The notes beneath the pieces are model-generated. The model ran no database searches, was not told the origin of the DNA, and saw only the letters and a program-made list of their open reading frames with translations. Made by a program: the position numbers and the translations under genes. From Anaeramoeba flamelloides (Eukaryota > Metamonada > Anaeramoebidae): 64,000 nucleotides of DNA. The stretch's first letter is position 1. Every line of letters starts with the position of its first letter. The stretch is from the NCBI GenBank assembly GCA_027625915.1, contig JANTQA010000057.1, positions 7,626,001 to 7,690,000 of the forward strand, read 5' to 3'. Shown one piece after another: positions 12,701-23,504 of this stretch.

Positions 12701-13749
12701 CTATGAGTAATCCAATTAGGTAAATCAGATCCATCGGCTTGTTTCACTTCATAAGTTAGCCCAACAACTTCTGGATCATTAAATAAAAAGTCAAAAGTAA
12801 ATCCTTCATCAATTTTTTTCGATATACCATCCAATCCGCTCATATAATTTGGATATTGGAAATTATATTTGATACCATAAATATCATTATTTCTTTGCCA
12901 AACAACACTGTAAACAGTACCATATGCATTAACACTTGTTTGCTCATTGGAAGAAACAGAATAAACATCCCAGTCATCGATCAGTTGATTATTATACATA
13001 TCAAGAAGATAATTACTCACACTTGCACTTGAACTGGTTGTATAGGCAGTAACAATCACATTATCTCTTCCTTTGGCCATTGCCGGGTAATTGTTTTTCG
13101 AATCACTTTCAACTTCTAATGTGTTTTCAAAGCCATTTGAGCTTTGAGAGTAGAATCTTGTTTGAAGGACACCATTATTTTGAGAAACTTGAGAAGAAAA
13201 AATAAAATCGTCATCAGGCAGGGAAACAACACCTGCGTGGTAACCCTTATTATTCAAAAGTTTTCCAAAATCTGTAATTTCGGTGCCTCCATTTTTTGAA
13301 TATTGGCCTCCATATGGTTTCATTCCATTATTCACCATTGCAAAAAATGAGTTTTGATCAATTGATACGTCTACAGATGGTCGAATATCATCGGAAGCTG
13401 AAATAGATCTTAAAAGAAACTCATTTGAGCCCATTGTTGCATCCGGAGAAATAAATCTTCCTTTCAATTCGCTGTCCAATGTCCAAATAACAATCGCAGT
13501 TCCATCATCAAACATTGAGATTTCTGAATAGTAACAGGCTCCAGTATTTTGTGAAATTGTAATTTCATTTGAAAAAGATGCTCCGTCAGATGATACAACC
13601 CTTCCATGGATCTGATTATCTGCAGAACTAGTCCATGTAACAAGGAATTGCCCGTCAGGGAAATGCAATACCCTTGGTAATGTTTGGTCATAGGTTGTTT
13701 GACTATTAATTAGAAATCTTGATTTTTGAACACCCCAGACTGAATTCAT
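9724..13749 (-). CDS. Large single-pass membrane protein with CADG (dystroglycan/cadherin-like) repeats, copy 1
   Basis: The 1,341-residue frame predicts a surface or adhesion protein. Residues about 1-300 carry several units of the type FPDGQFLVTWTSSADNQIHGR, resembling propeller-like repeats found beside cadherin-like domains in other proteins. Residues about 305-1190 hold nine CADG-type repeats of roughly 98 residues, each with an FxDPE/N-like strand, a PxWL motif and an RxFxG motif. All but the last carry a pair of cysteines, which are possible disulphides. A hydrophobic helix at about 1203-1226 is followed by HLQRKYQKLWDGKGEFF and an acidic, serine-rich tail of about 115 residues. The first Met (13,749) is probably not the true start: the frame stays open without a Met to about 13,944 and that part is conserved in copy 2, so a 5' exon with a signal peptide is likely. 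Ligand and function are unknown. Confidence 0.85.
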   Translation of the reverse strand: MNSVWGVQKSRFLINSQTTYDQTLPRVLHFPDGQFLVTWTSSADNQIHGRVVSSDGASFSNEITISQNTGACYYSEISMFDDGTAIVIWTLDSELKGRFISPDATMGSNEFLLRSISASDDIRPSVDVSIDQNSFFAMVNNGMKPYGGQYSKNGGTEITDFGKLLNNKGYHAGVVSLPDDDFIFSSQVSQNNGVLQTRFYSQSSNGFENTLEVESDSKNNYPAMAKGRDNVIVTAYTTSSSASVSNYLLDMYNNQLIDDWDVYSVSSNEQTSVNAYGTVYSVVWQRNNDIYGIKYNFQYPNYMSGLDGISKKIDEGFTFDFLFNDPEVVGLTYEVKQADGSDLPNWITHSTPSSTQLSGTTPAELSECNTQTFGFTITTSKSCMMTETKNFQIQVTDDPITTGTADFETQTVQVTQTDWSYQFDENCFNDPNNQEITYSSKLTNGDDLPDWLVFEPATRTFSSPKVEDQCTNTLQVEVFASDHCNSLSRNFDIIVENHQIINNQLLADQNPAVNSWFEYQFDSNSFEDPENIDLTYDCTLSDGSPKPDWLNFYSNNRTLNGHIDTTKCDGENIELKITANDGCNSISDSFTITFTNQDISVGDPLTNQNKPINTYFEYTFSSSCFNDPENVEITYSATLSDDTEKPGWLKLTSSTRTFSGTIPADTICDKFWDIKVTGSDGCNTASSNFRITSTNAAPTINKNLDDQTFYANNQFEFQFDNDCFKDPENAELTYSATLNDGSDLPDWLHFYPSNRTFRGKSLADNCGEVLDIKVTANDPCHSVSNNFQLTIENPAPILNKQLVRQNAIITVDFEYVFDAETFLNEDGTELAYSAHRKGSANLPSWLQFDSNSRTFSGKPGNDLCDSIHEIIVVADDGCNTASGSFYLELRNRIPIREKDFTDHSIEVFEIIDYTIPEDSFSDPDGQELSLKAELETSDSREWPSWLEFNEKTGRFYGNASSCGDPFVIVVSGSDTCLDSTTGNWTLTILDDPPEILKPLEDQTFFVGDYNGYQFDNGTFTDPNGHALTYEATLANGEPLPDWLEFDSKNRRFTGTASGCSQTITVKVTAIDKCTSSVSQNFEISLINNPIYVDEGLVDQEMNGNLIFNYTFDINAFGDLDKENKNYNYSYEYLDPEDKQPTWLTFYSKNRRFLGNTPNEDVTYNIKVYASDSCGSIRASSTFKLTIFEMNYNTKSDDQNTTLSTGVISLISILSLIIVFGLVFFVFYRYHLQRKYQKLWDGKGEFFTAKLPQDNSNHSKDTSDSSSSSDTESNSDLELKDVNKEDAGNDQLHNSNQFNDILSEIQVSDLSNESDLLKTESTDHSSSSSSSIFGFSSNDSKK

Positions 13750-13919
13750 AATGGTACATCCAATCCCTTCACCATTACCATCAATGGTATCATCTTGGTA
13801 TACAATAACAATCGAATCATCAATTGGTGAAATCGATACATCAGGGGAGTCTTGGTAACCACTTAAAGTTTCAATTATTGTTGGTATAGATTGAGAGGTT
13901 GGAGTGCAATCATTTTGAA
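13750..13919 (-). CDS. Conserved N-terminal coding extension of CADG copy 1
   Basis: The frame continues upstream of the first Met for more than 50 codons. The peptide pattern KV-x-N-x-C-x-PTSQ-x-x-PT-x-IETLS, then DVSISPID, is shared with copy 2 (38,720-38,785). Third-position differences between the copies fit selection on protein. An AG at 13,920-13,921 (minus strand) would make a phase-1 acceptor. Beyond it the sequence turns into A-rich tracts and reaches a stop at 13,945. The exon with the start codon was not found. Confidence 0.6.
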
Positions 13920-13953
13920 CTTTATTGTTTTTTTGTTTTTTTTGTTATTGTTT

Positions 13954-13954
<1 letters not shown>

Positions 13955-13987
<33 letters not shown>
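13955..13987. repeat. Poly(T) tract, 33 bases
   Basis: An uninterrupted T run just upstream (gene sense: poly(A)) of the CADG copy 1 coding region. Copy 2 has a shorter, interrupted version. Length may vary or be misassembled. Confidence 0.9.
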
Positions 13988-13988
<1 letters not shown>

Positions 13989-14130
13989 TTAGATTGAATA
14001 TTTTGAGTTTTATTTTTTATTTTTTATTTTTATTTTATTGAATATTTTGATAAAGTTTTTTTTTTGGATTTGGTGGTTTATTTTTATTAATCTATTTTTG
14101 GATTGAATATTTTGATTTTATTAATTGTTT

Positions 14131-14554
14131 ATTCAGTTTCGATTAATAATCCATCAGAAATAATATGAATACAGATCTCAACATTTTAAGATCAAAATGA
14201 TAATTGGCTGTGTGGTTAAATCATCTTTTAAAGTTGTTTTTTTTGTGATTATTTTTTTTATATTATGACTGTTTGACCAGTAAATAATTTCGAGTGGTTA
14301 TTTTAGGGAAATTGTTTTGTAGATATTTGTTATCTCAGAAAAAGTATTTTATTATTAAAAATTTTGAAAGTTTTTTTTTTTTGAAATTGAGTAAAAGGAA
14401 AATGAATATTTCAATTGGCAACCCAAAAAACAAAGTATTTTTTCATAACTTAACGACCAATCAATTAGTTTTAGACTGAGAAATTCGGATTTGGGAAAAA
14501 AAGAGCAAATCGCATTTTTGAGCAAACACTCGAATTCATACCAATCCCAAGATC
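14131..14554. other. Region upstream of CADG copy 1, nothing recognised
   Basis: This is where a 5' exon or promoter of CADG copy 1 might be expected. Short minus-strand ATG frames occur near 14,160-14,185, but none has a convincing donor site in the right phase. Confidence 0.3.
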
Positions 14555-14665
14555 GGCCAGCTTGGAATCAAAATAACAAGTCACCACACCTTACACAAGA
14601 TAATCTTTTTTCATTCATCAGGGATGGTCACCCTTAAGAGAGATAGTCCAGATAAGCAAGTAGAA
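14555..14665. repeat. Dispersed repeat R2, module a
   Basis: Matches 43,735-43,850. Both contain CAAGATAATCTTTTTT (or CAAGATAATCTTTTTTT after GC) followed by TCAGGGAT and CCTTAAG at the same spacing. At 43.7 kb this module directly precedes module b of R2. Confidence 0.5.
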
Positions 14666-14921
14666 TTAAGGATCTGAATAAAAAAAGGGAAATTTTCTTT
14701 TGTTTTTGTTGTGTTGTCTTGAGAGTTGATGGTTTGATCTCAAAATTGATTATATTAATAATTCAAAAATTTGAACAAGAGATTGTTGGATTGTTATTTT
14801 TGATTGAAAAATTCTCATATTTTAAATTTCAAAGTAAGTGATATTCATTCTAAATTGAGTTTTTTTGATAAAATTCACTTTGAAAAAATGAGATTCTTCT
14901 TTGTTTTTTAAAATAATTAAC

Positions 14922-14922
<1 letters not shown>

Positions 14923-14955
<33 letters not shown>
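14923..14955. repeat. Poly(A) tract, 33 bases
   Basis: An uninterrupted A run in gene-poor DNA. Its length should be treated as uncertain because such runs are prone to sequencing error. Confidence 0.9.
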
Positions 14956-14958
<3 letters not shown>

Positions 14959-15339
14959 TGATTCCAACACTGATTCGCATTTTCAAATTTTTCTTCAAAC
15001 TTTGTGACAAATAATAGTTTATTGACGAATTTGTCATCAAAAAATTTTTAAAAAGAACAAGTTTGTGTTGTAGTATCTTTTTTTTTTTTTTGATTGATTC
15101 TGAAATCTAAATGGGCATTGCCTCTTATGGAAAAAAACCAATAAATAAAAAAAAAAAAAATTCTTTCAAAATTATTCTGAAAACAATTAGTCAAAAAAGT
15201 TTTGCAAAAGCGAAATATAAAGCAGTTAAAAGGTCTCAAAAAGAACTATTTTTTGAAGTCCATCGAAAAAAGTTTTTGTCTGGCTTTGTTTCAACAAAAG
15301 GTTTTGTTTGTATTAATAATAAATTTCTTTTTTTTTTTT

Positions 15340-16610
15340 ACAAAAAAACAAAAAGAAGAAAATTTGGAATTGTTTTCTCAAAAAATCAAGATCTCATTTT
15401 TTATTTTAAAAAGGACAAACGAATTTGGTTCTTTGGAAATCGTATTTAACCAAACCTTGGTAAGAAGATTGATATATAAAAAACAAAAAAAAAAAAAAGC
15501 TGAATTTACCTTTGAAACCAATTAAAATTATTGAAATCAAAATTACTAAAATAACTTTGCTGCGCATAAAAGAAAAAAAATAATAAATGGTATTTTGCCA
15601 TTTGCTAAATTCTCTATTTATTGACTTGTTCTTTTTCAACTGAATCTTAAAATTAAACTGTAATTCCAAAACAAGAAAGCGAATGAGGATTTTTTTTATT
15701 CTCATATTTTTTTTTTAACTTTTGAGGAAAATCCCTTTTTATTTAAAAACTCTGAAATCCCGAGAATGGTTTGAGACAAGAATTCAAATTGTGTTCCCAA
15801 TTTTTTGGAGAATCTTTAATTTTCAAATTTTTTTTCCTTTAATTTTATCAAACAAATGATCAAAATTCAACTCAATACTAATTGTAAATCTGAATTAGCA
15901 TTGGGTATTTCACTTTTCTTCAAAAGAAAAAGGAATGAAGACTTTAGAATTAAAGTTGTTTTGTTTAGAAATAAAATATATTTCTTCAAATTTTAATTTA
16001 GAGTTACTTTTTCTCGAAGTAACCTAACTGAAAAAAAACGATCAATTATCGAAAAAACTGATTAGCAAAGATGCCAAAACAACTCTAAAATGTTGAGAAA
16101 TGCAACGAGGTGTTACTAATTTCAGTTTTACTGTTTGGGATTAAGTAAATATATAAATACAAACTTGTTAACATGTGTTGCCAAATTCTTTTTTTTATTC
16201 TTTTATTTTGCAAAACTTAACTATTACCTTTCTTTCAAAAATAAAAAAAAGACTTCCCTTAAGGATTTATTGCAATTATTTCCAGATTTATTGAAAATTT
16301 CTGACATTTACCGAGATTTTTTCCAGTTTTTGTATTTTCTCAAAAATGATTTGGAACTTGTGTTGGTTTTGGAAATTAATTCGATTTGGATAACTTCTAG
16401 GTAATACTATTTTTAACATTTAATTTTTCGAAAAGTTATTTCTTAATTCAAAAAGGAATTAATAAACAAATTAACCCTAAATTCTTTTTTAGTTTAGAGT
16501 TTATCAAAAACAAAAAATCAAAGCAATAAGAAGTGTTTGGAAAAGATCGAGTAACGAGTTCCCTGTTTAAAAAGCACTTTGGCTGTGAAGGGAGAGATTT
16601 TGGTAGTCTT
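15340..16610. repeat. Dispersed/segmental repeat R1, right copy
   Basis: Direct repeat of 117-1,370 (see that entry). Open frames here mirror those in the left copy but gain and lose stops between copies, so they look non-coding. Confidence 0.8.
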
Positions 16611-19600
16611 TAACCATGTCGTAAAATAGTTTTTTTGATTGTTAGATAACAAGCAAGAAGAGTCTTGAAATTAAAAACCTAAAGTACCAAAAGTTGAGTA
16701 TAATTAATAGATCTCAAGATTTTCGTTCTTAAATAGGTTATAAAGACATTTAGTTTTTTCATTTTAAAGTTGTAAAAAAAAAAGATAAAGAAATAAAAAG
16801 TTAAATTACAAACACACAAAGTTTTCTTTTATTTGGATTTTGTCCCTATTGATCTTCTTTTTTTAAAAAAACACTTTTCCTTACCTTTGGAATGTTATGT
16901 TCTGTTTGGTCGGATATGCCCCCCTTCCCCAATAAAAGAACTTCGGTTGGTTCTCTATTCAAGGAAAGTTAAAATATTATAATTTAGGCTTTATTTCTTT
17001 ATTTTTTATAAAAATCAACAATAATCGTTTATTCGAATCCAAGTTATTCCACTTATTTAAAAAAAGGTGAAATTTCCAACACATTTATTTTTTTCCTCTT
17101 TCTTTCCTTACAGTCTTTTTTAACAACAATTTAATTTATATGATTTCCCTCAACTCTAACATATTTTAAAATTAGTGGAAGGTAAGAGTTAATCGCATAA
17201 TTTGATTTTCGAAATTTGAAAAGAGTTTTTTTGATTTGCATGTGGAAAAACAGAAAAATTGGTTTTGGAAAGGATCAAAAATAAGGTTGTGTGCATTACT
17301 TTTCCTAAATATTAGTTTTCAATTTTCAAATAGTTTAAAATTATTTTAATATTTATGTTTGCACTTTTATTTTGTTTTTCAACAACGATCTAACAAACGA
17401 TTTTTCAAAATTTGTAATAGTCTGTGAATTTTTTTTTAGCCCCCAATGTTAAAAGGATTCAAAAACTTCGGGTTACTAATTTCATTGGGCTCAGAGAAAT
17501 GAAAATAAAAAGTAAAATTCCTTTTTCAAATTTAAAAAATACCCTCAAGTGCTACATTAAAATTTTCTCGAACGAAAAACTAGCAAGAACAAACAACTTT
17601 TAAGAGGTTACTTGGTAAGAATTCAAATTTTTAGTTTTTATTAGGAGTAAAATAGCAAGAGAGGTTCAATTTAACAATTGTGATCAAGAAAGAATGAGTG
17701 GATATTATTATACACCACTACCTAAATATAGTCATCCAGATTGAATCATTTATAATTATGATCAATTACTTTCAATTAATTACTAATCGATCTTTAATAC
17801 TAAAAGCTAATTACAAAAAACGAAATGAAAAAAGAAGGAATACAAAGATCTCAAAAAGAACAAAACACGAAAAATTGAAACCAAAACAACTAAAAAGTGG
17901 TTTTTCGTTGGTTGAAAGGTTAATCTTATTCTTTTTCCTTTTTTTCCCAAAAAAATAGGTAAAAATTTCAACCAAAAAATAACTTTCCCTTTCATTTTAA
18001 ATGTTGAATTGGTAAAGGGAAGTTTTGCCTTAATAAAGAGCAACACCACGGAATAAATCGAAAGACTTTGAATTTTAAGGTTGCAAGTGATTAACAGTAA
18101 AATTAATTGAAAAAAGAAAATAAAATTCTTCAACAAAGAATCCAATTTAGACATACTTGAAACAAAAGGTTATATATACTATATTTTCCCAAGTTTAACT
18201 TTGGGCTGTAGTGAGAAAATGACAAAGATTCTTACTTTGTACAAAAAATGGATTTATGAGACTTGTACACTCAAAAAATCTACAAGTAAATTTAAAGCTA
18301 ATTCAGTAAAATTTAACCACATCTTGAAATTGAAAAACAAAGAAAATAACTGATTACTACACGACTAAAATTACTTTTAATGCTATTTTCAGAGATGAAA
18401 TATTGTTTTGAAAAGTTTTGATCTATTTTTCTTATTTTTGAAAAAGTTTGAAATTCAACTTAATTCTGAATTATTTCAAAAAAGTATGTTCTATTCCAAG
18501 AAGATGATAGAAATCCCACCACCCATAAAGGAAGTGTCAAAAAATACACTTTAAAAATAAAACCACTTCATTTTTCATAATAACACAATATAAAAAAATA
18601 CCTAATTTTAACATAATTACAATTATTATTTTAGACTTGATTAAATATATTTTTTTTTAATGCAAAGAACAGTTCAAATCAATTTTTTCTTTTTATTGAA
18701 TTAAAAAATACAAGAAAAAAAATCAAACAATCACATTAAAAACTCTCCCAAAATACTCTCTTAAAATTTGGAAAAATTAACTGATAATCGAAAGAAATGC
18801 TTTTAAATTTGATTATTTATAATCAATAATTAATAAACCACTATTAATTTCCCCACTGAGTTATCAATAACACAAATATTCAACATATTAAGAGAATTTA
18901 TAATTATTTCTCAAGTTTTTAAAGATTTTCAAAAAAATAAAATCAATTCAAATTAAAATTTTAATAACAAACAAATAACAGATATTATCAAATAATATAT
19001 TTTAATACTAACAGATTCCTTGCTATTATCTGGGTATTTGAAAAAAAATTACAAAATTCTTTTAAATTTCAAAATAAATCCAATTCGAATATGATTGTGA
19101 TATCCACCGTCAACACCTTTTTACCCTTTTTATCAATTTTAAATTGGATAATAAAATATTTTTTTTTATTTATTTTACCCCGTTGCTATTTATTATCAAG
19201 AAGTATTCTTATTAATTATTTATTATTTTATTTCCAAATAAAATAAAATGAAATATTAAAATACCATAATAAGAATAAAGAAAAACTATTTAACAATTCT
19301 AAAAACCATTTCAACCTTTCAAACCCCCATTCTATTTTCAACTCTTATTTTACATATTAAAAAAAAAAAAAAAAACATAATTTATTATTTTTTTGGGTTA
19401 CACTTTGAATAAGTCAAATTTCAAAATTACCGGGGTAATTTTTATTAAACATATTGTTTTCTTTTTTCATTAGTATTTTAAAAAATAAAATGATTACACT
19501 ATATTGTTATTTTTCAAGTATATCAGTTATTATCTCGAAACACTTTATTAAAATAAATTATTATTCAAAAAAAAAAAAAAAACAATTAAACAAATTTTTT

Positions 19601-20420
19601 TTTTTGAAAAATTTTCCCCTATTTTTGAAATTTAGCTTACAAAATAGCCACGAGACAAGTAAATGGAAAAAAAAATATTTTCTGATCCACTTCAAAAATT
19701 TAAAAAAGTGGTAATTTTGACTTTAAGGTTGTTAAAGCCGACATATCTGTTTAAAAAGTTTTGGAAATTCCAAACTTAACAAAACTTACAATTTAAACAA
19801 CCTACGTTTAACAACCCCTTTTCAAAACAGTTGAGGTTTTTTCTTGTTAAAAAAAATATTTTTGAGATAATTTTTAAAATTTTAAACAATTTCCAAGTTA
19901 TATCTTATTTATTTTTTTTACCATTTTTTTTTGGACTGTTAAAAATCAAGGAATATCACAAAATAAATTCTTATAAAAAAACAACCTATCAGTTTGGAAT
20001 AATATCAGGGTATTTCACAAATTTAAATCATTTCCAGTGTCAAATTTAAAAATACATTCACAGAAATTTCAAAATACAGAGTATAAACAAACACTTAATA
20101 GATTAGAACCCAATTCAGAAAAAAAAAAAAAAAAAAAAAAACTAAAGGACACCGTAGAATGCCAAACATATTATTTCTCAACATTTCAAATACACTTACA
20201 AATCCTATTAATATAAATGCCTTATTACTAAGTTATAAAAATTAAAAAAGACACCTTATATTAGCAAAACAATCTACAGTTCAATACAAATTTAAAAGAT
20301 GAATCAATTTTTTTCAGATTTTAAAGTTGTAAATTTTGTTTCTGAATTTCTCTTGAAATACAGATCAGATGCTAAAAAAGTCAATTTGTTAAAAAAAAAT
20401 TGAAATTAAACTAAACTAAA
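16611..20420. other. AT-rich intergenic DNA, nothing recognised
   Basis: No supported gene. Small open frames (for example 17,698-17,958 and 18,219-18,353 on plus, 17,807-18,154 on minus) have the Lys/Phe/Asn-rich mix expected by chance at this base composition. Confidence 0.5.
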
Positions 20421-20944
20421 TTCCAAAAATTTGGACAGAGTTTAAACCGTTGAAAGATTAGCAATACCAAACTTTACATTCAATCTGGGGATAATTTCGA
20501 TTTTACAAACTATTTCATTTTTTGTCTTTTTTATTTTCGTTTTCATTCCCTTTTTTCAAGTTACACAATCTGTTTGGTTAGACCGAAATTTTTTTTTCAG
20601 ATGGTTGTCAGAAGGTTAGTATTGTGTTTTGTTAAATTGAAAAATCACACACAATTGGCCGATGTTATCTTATCATTTGATCAATCAACAATTGTTCGTG
20701 AAATGTTAAAAAATTTAGCAATACATTTTTTGTTCCGCTCGTTTGATAATTTTGGACACACCGATTTTTTTTTTTTCGTTTTATTTTTTTTTTCTTTCTT
20801 TTTTTGGATGAACATGATTACTTATAAAAACATTAATACCGGGTCACTTAAATATGTTTTTATATTACGTTTGTAAAAATATAATAAATTGAGTTTTATT
20901 TTGTTTTCCTATTTTTGATTTTAGATGTGTCCAAATTTTTGGAA
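20421..20944 (-). mobile_element. Decayed Tc1/mariner-like DNA transposon
   Basis: The ends are a perfect 17-bp inverted repeat: TTCCAAAAATTTGGACA at 20,421-20,437 and its reverse complement at 20,928-20,944. Inside, the minus strand near 20,680-20,740 reads NERNKKCIAKFFNISRTIVD, the pattern of the first helix-turn-helix of Tc1/IS630 transposases (KCIAKFFNISRTIV), followed at once by stops. At 524 bp it is far shorter than a full element of about 1.3 kb and has no DDE/D core. It is an inactive internal-deletion relic. TA target duplications are not clear at these ends. Confidence 0.6.
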
Positions 20945-22689
20945 TGGGGTATATTATTTTTTTTTACCAATTATTTTCTTGCATTAGAAATACAATGATA
21001 ATACACTAGTTTCAGAAAAAATAGAAGAAAACACTGATTTGTATTAATGTAATGTCTTATATATAATAAAATAGTGCTGAATTAGATCGAACACACATTC
21101 AAGTGGTAATAAACAAAATTTTGTCAAACAAAAATAAATGAAATTCAAGAAAACAATAAAAAATGGTAAAAAATAATAGAAAAAAGCAAAAAAAGTTCAT
21201 GATTTATCTGTAAATATCATATATAAATTTATATTCGACTTAATAACGGAATTTATTTCAAAAAAAAAAAAAAATATAAAGTAAACAACCTTTAATTCAA
21301 TTACAGCAAAATAAAAATAAAAAATTAAAATTTAGAAAGGTTTTTTTCTTTTGTAATATTGAATGAATGATATAAACAAATAAATTTATCAAAAAATAAA
21401 ATTCGAATAAGTAAATAGAAAAATATAATTAAAACAAATCAAAACACACCCAACAATAGATTTCTAAAAACAAAAAATTAAAAAAGAATATTTATTTTAG
21501 GAAAAAATCCGATCAAAGTTTCCTCAAAAAAGTTTATACTAATATTACCCTAAATATTTAATATATATATATATATACCCAATTTTAGAAATTTAGTACT
21601 AAATTACATAAAAGTATTGATTTATTAATCTATTATCATTTTTTTATCATTTTTTAAAATGTATATTCTTTAAGAACATACAAAATTGTCACAAATGTTT
21701 TTTTTTTTTTTTTTTTTTTTTTTGAGATATCAGGTATTAGAAAAAGATCTAAAAAATGAATTAATTTAAAATTATATAAATTTTGTTTCAAAAACACAAT
21801 AAACTATTTCAAAGGTAGAAATTTAAATAAGTATTGAATCACAAAATCAGAAAAACTTTGATTTTCTAACTATTTAAAAGGTTGAAATTTTCAGTATTGA
21901 AATTCTTCGTATATTTATCTTAATTTTAAATCTATTTTTTTTTACAAATTATAAATATAGTTTTATAATATCAATTTTGTTGCTAACACACCCCCTGAAT
22001 AGGAAAAAATACACTAGTGATAACTAGACACTTCAAATTGAAAATAAGGTCTTTTTATTCTTAACAATTTCACATTTTTGGGTTTTGTATTCAAAAAAAA
22101 TTAAAAATATTTAAAATTCAAAAAAAAATGTTATTATAATTTTACTAACACACTTCATTAGTTTCAATTAACATGTTTTCTAATTTTTCTGTAAAAAAAG
22201 ATTTCAAATAAATATACTCATTCAGAAAATTTTATTTTTTTAAGGTTTGGTTTGATTTAGTATTAAATTTAAAAAAAAAAAATCCCCATTTTTTCGTATA
22301 AAGTTTTTAGTATATAATCATACGTTATTCTATACTATATCTATATACATTTTGGTTATAATAATTACATTCTAATAAAATATGACTTTAAAATCTTAAA
22401 TGCAAGAAATAATTTTATTTAAATATATTTCAATTCATTTAATTGGTTATTTGAGGGTCTAAATCTTTACTTACAAGGATCAAAATAATCCGTTCCCAAG
22501 GACTACAATCAATGTTTCAAAATATAATCGGTTCTTTTTTCTTCTTCTTGTTCTAATACAACATCCAATCCACTACACAATAATATACCAAGGCTCAAAT
22601 CAATTTTGGATGTAAAAATCTGGATATTTTTAGTAATTTATAAATTATTCATGCAATTTGTTCAATTTTTTTCATAATATTCTACGAAT
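20945..22689. other. AT-rich intergenic DNA, nothing recognised
   Basis: No gene seen. It contains poly(T) (21,698-21,723) and a short (TA)n tract near 21,560. Confidence 0.5.
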
Positions 22690-23200
22690 TTTTCTTATTT
22701 TTTATTTTAAAATTTTCTTTTGAAATTTTTTGTTTTTTTGGTAGATAAATTTTTCAATTTGAAGCTTTATTTTTAGAATTTCTTTTCAAATAATAGTATT
22801 TTTGAAATCCAATACCATCTTTAATTCTGGTTTATTGTTGGTTTCTTTGATAGGTTGGTGTATAGGTCTTCTATAACAAAAAAAACATACTTTTTATTTT
22901 GAAATACAGATTAAACTTTTCGACATGCTTTATTTTGGAAACAGTATCTTGATTTTTGAACTTTATAAAAATCAGAAAAATGGATCAAAACTTTTCAAAC
23001 AATTAATTCCTTTGAAAAAATAACATTAAAGGTAAGTTTAGCTTTGTTATAATCAGGGTTTTACTCTATTTGTCAATTTAAAGATGCGATTAATATTTTT
23101 TTTGAATTTGTGATGAAATTTACTTGAAGATTTTGTTTTTATTTACTATTCCCTTAAATGTTACTTTTGAAAGGGAAGGCAAAATTACTTTCAATTATTG
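22690..23200. repeat. Dispersed repeat R2, modules d and c
   Basis: About 22,690-22,970 aligns with 58,790-59,060. Shared blocks include TTTTTAGAATTTCTTT and ATAGGTC-TCTATAACAAAAA. About 22,950-23,200 aligns with 4,270-4,460 and 44,800-44,960. The block ends about 300 bp upstream of the WDR7-like start codon. Confidence 0.55.
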
Positions 23201-23504
23201 AGCAAAAATATTGAAATGAAAAATAAAACAAAGTTTAGTCGATAGTTTTTTACAAGTACTATTGAAGGTTGCAAAGAAATTGCCAAATTGTGAAAGACAA
23301 AATGGTAAAAACAAAAGAGAAGATGAAATTACTGAATCTCCTTAAAAGTCATGATAAATGAAAAAACAAGAAAAAATTCTCTCAACTAATGTTTCGAAAA
23401 TATTTGGGAATAGAAGAAACACAAACAAATAAATTTTACTTTTTCGTTACAAGAGAATCTCATTTTCTATTTTTTTCTTTTCTTTGTTTTTTTTTTTTTT
23501 TTCA

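Larger units (their letters stand above)
9570..14130. repeat. Segmental duplication holding CADG gene, copy 1
   Basis: A unit of about 4.55 kb matches 34,480-39,025 in the same orientation. It includes the whole long open frame, a shared 3' UTR block and non-coding 5' flank. On the 5' side, recognisable matches run through a poly(T) tract and the motif TTAGATTGAATATTTTGAG at 13,988 and 38,880. Confidence 0.85.

Noticed and set aside
15111-15525. Overlapping plus-strand Lys/Phe-rich frames of 107-112 codons
   Set aside because: They rely on A and T runs and partly lie in repeat R1, where the other copy does not keep the frame.
17015-17050. TTATTCGAATCC considered as a tRNA T-loop
   Set aside because: No matching acceptor, D or anticodon stems could be drawn around it.
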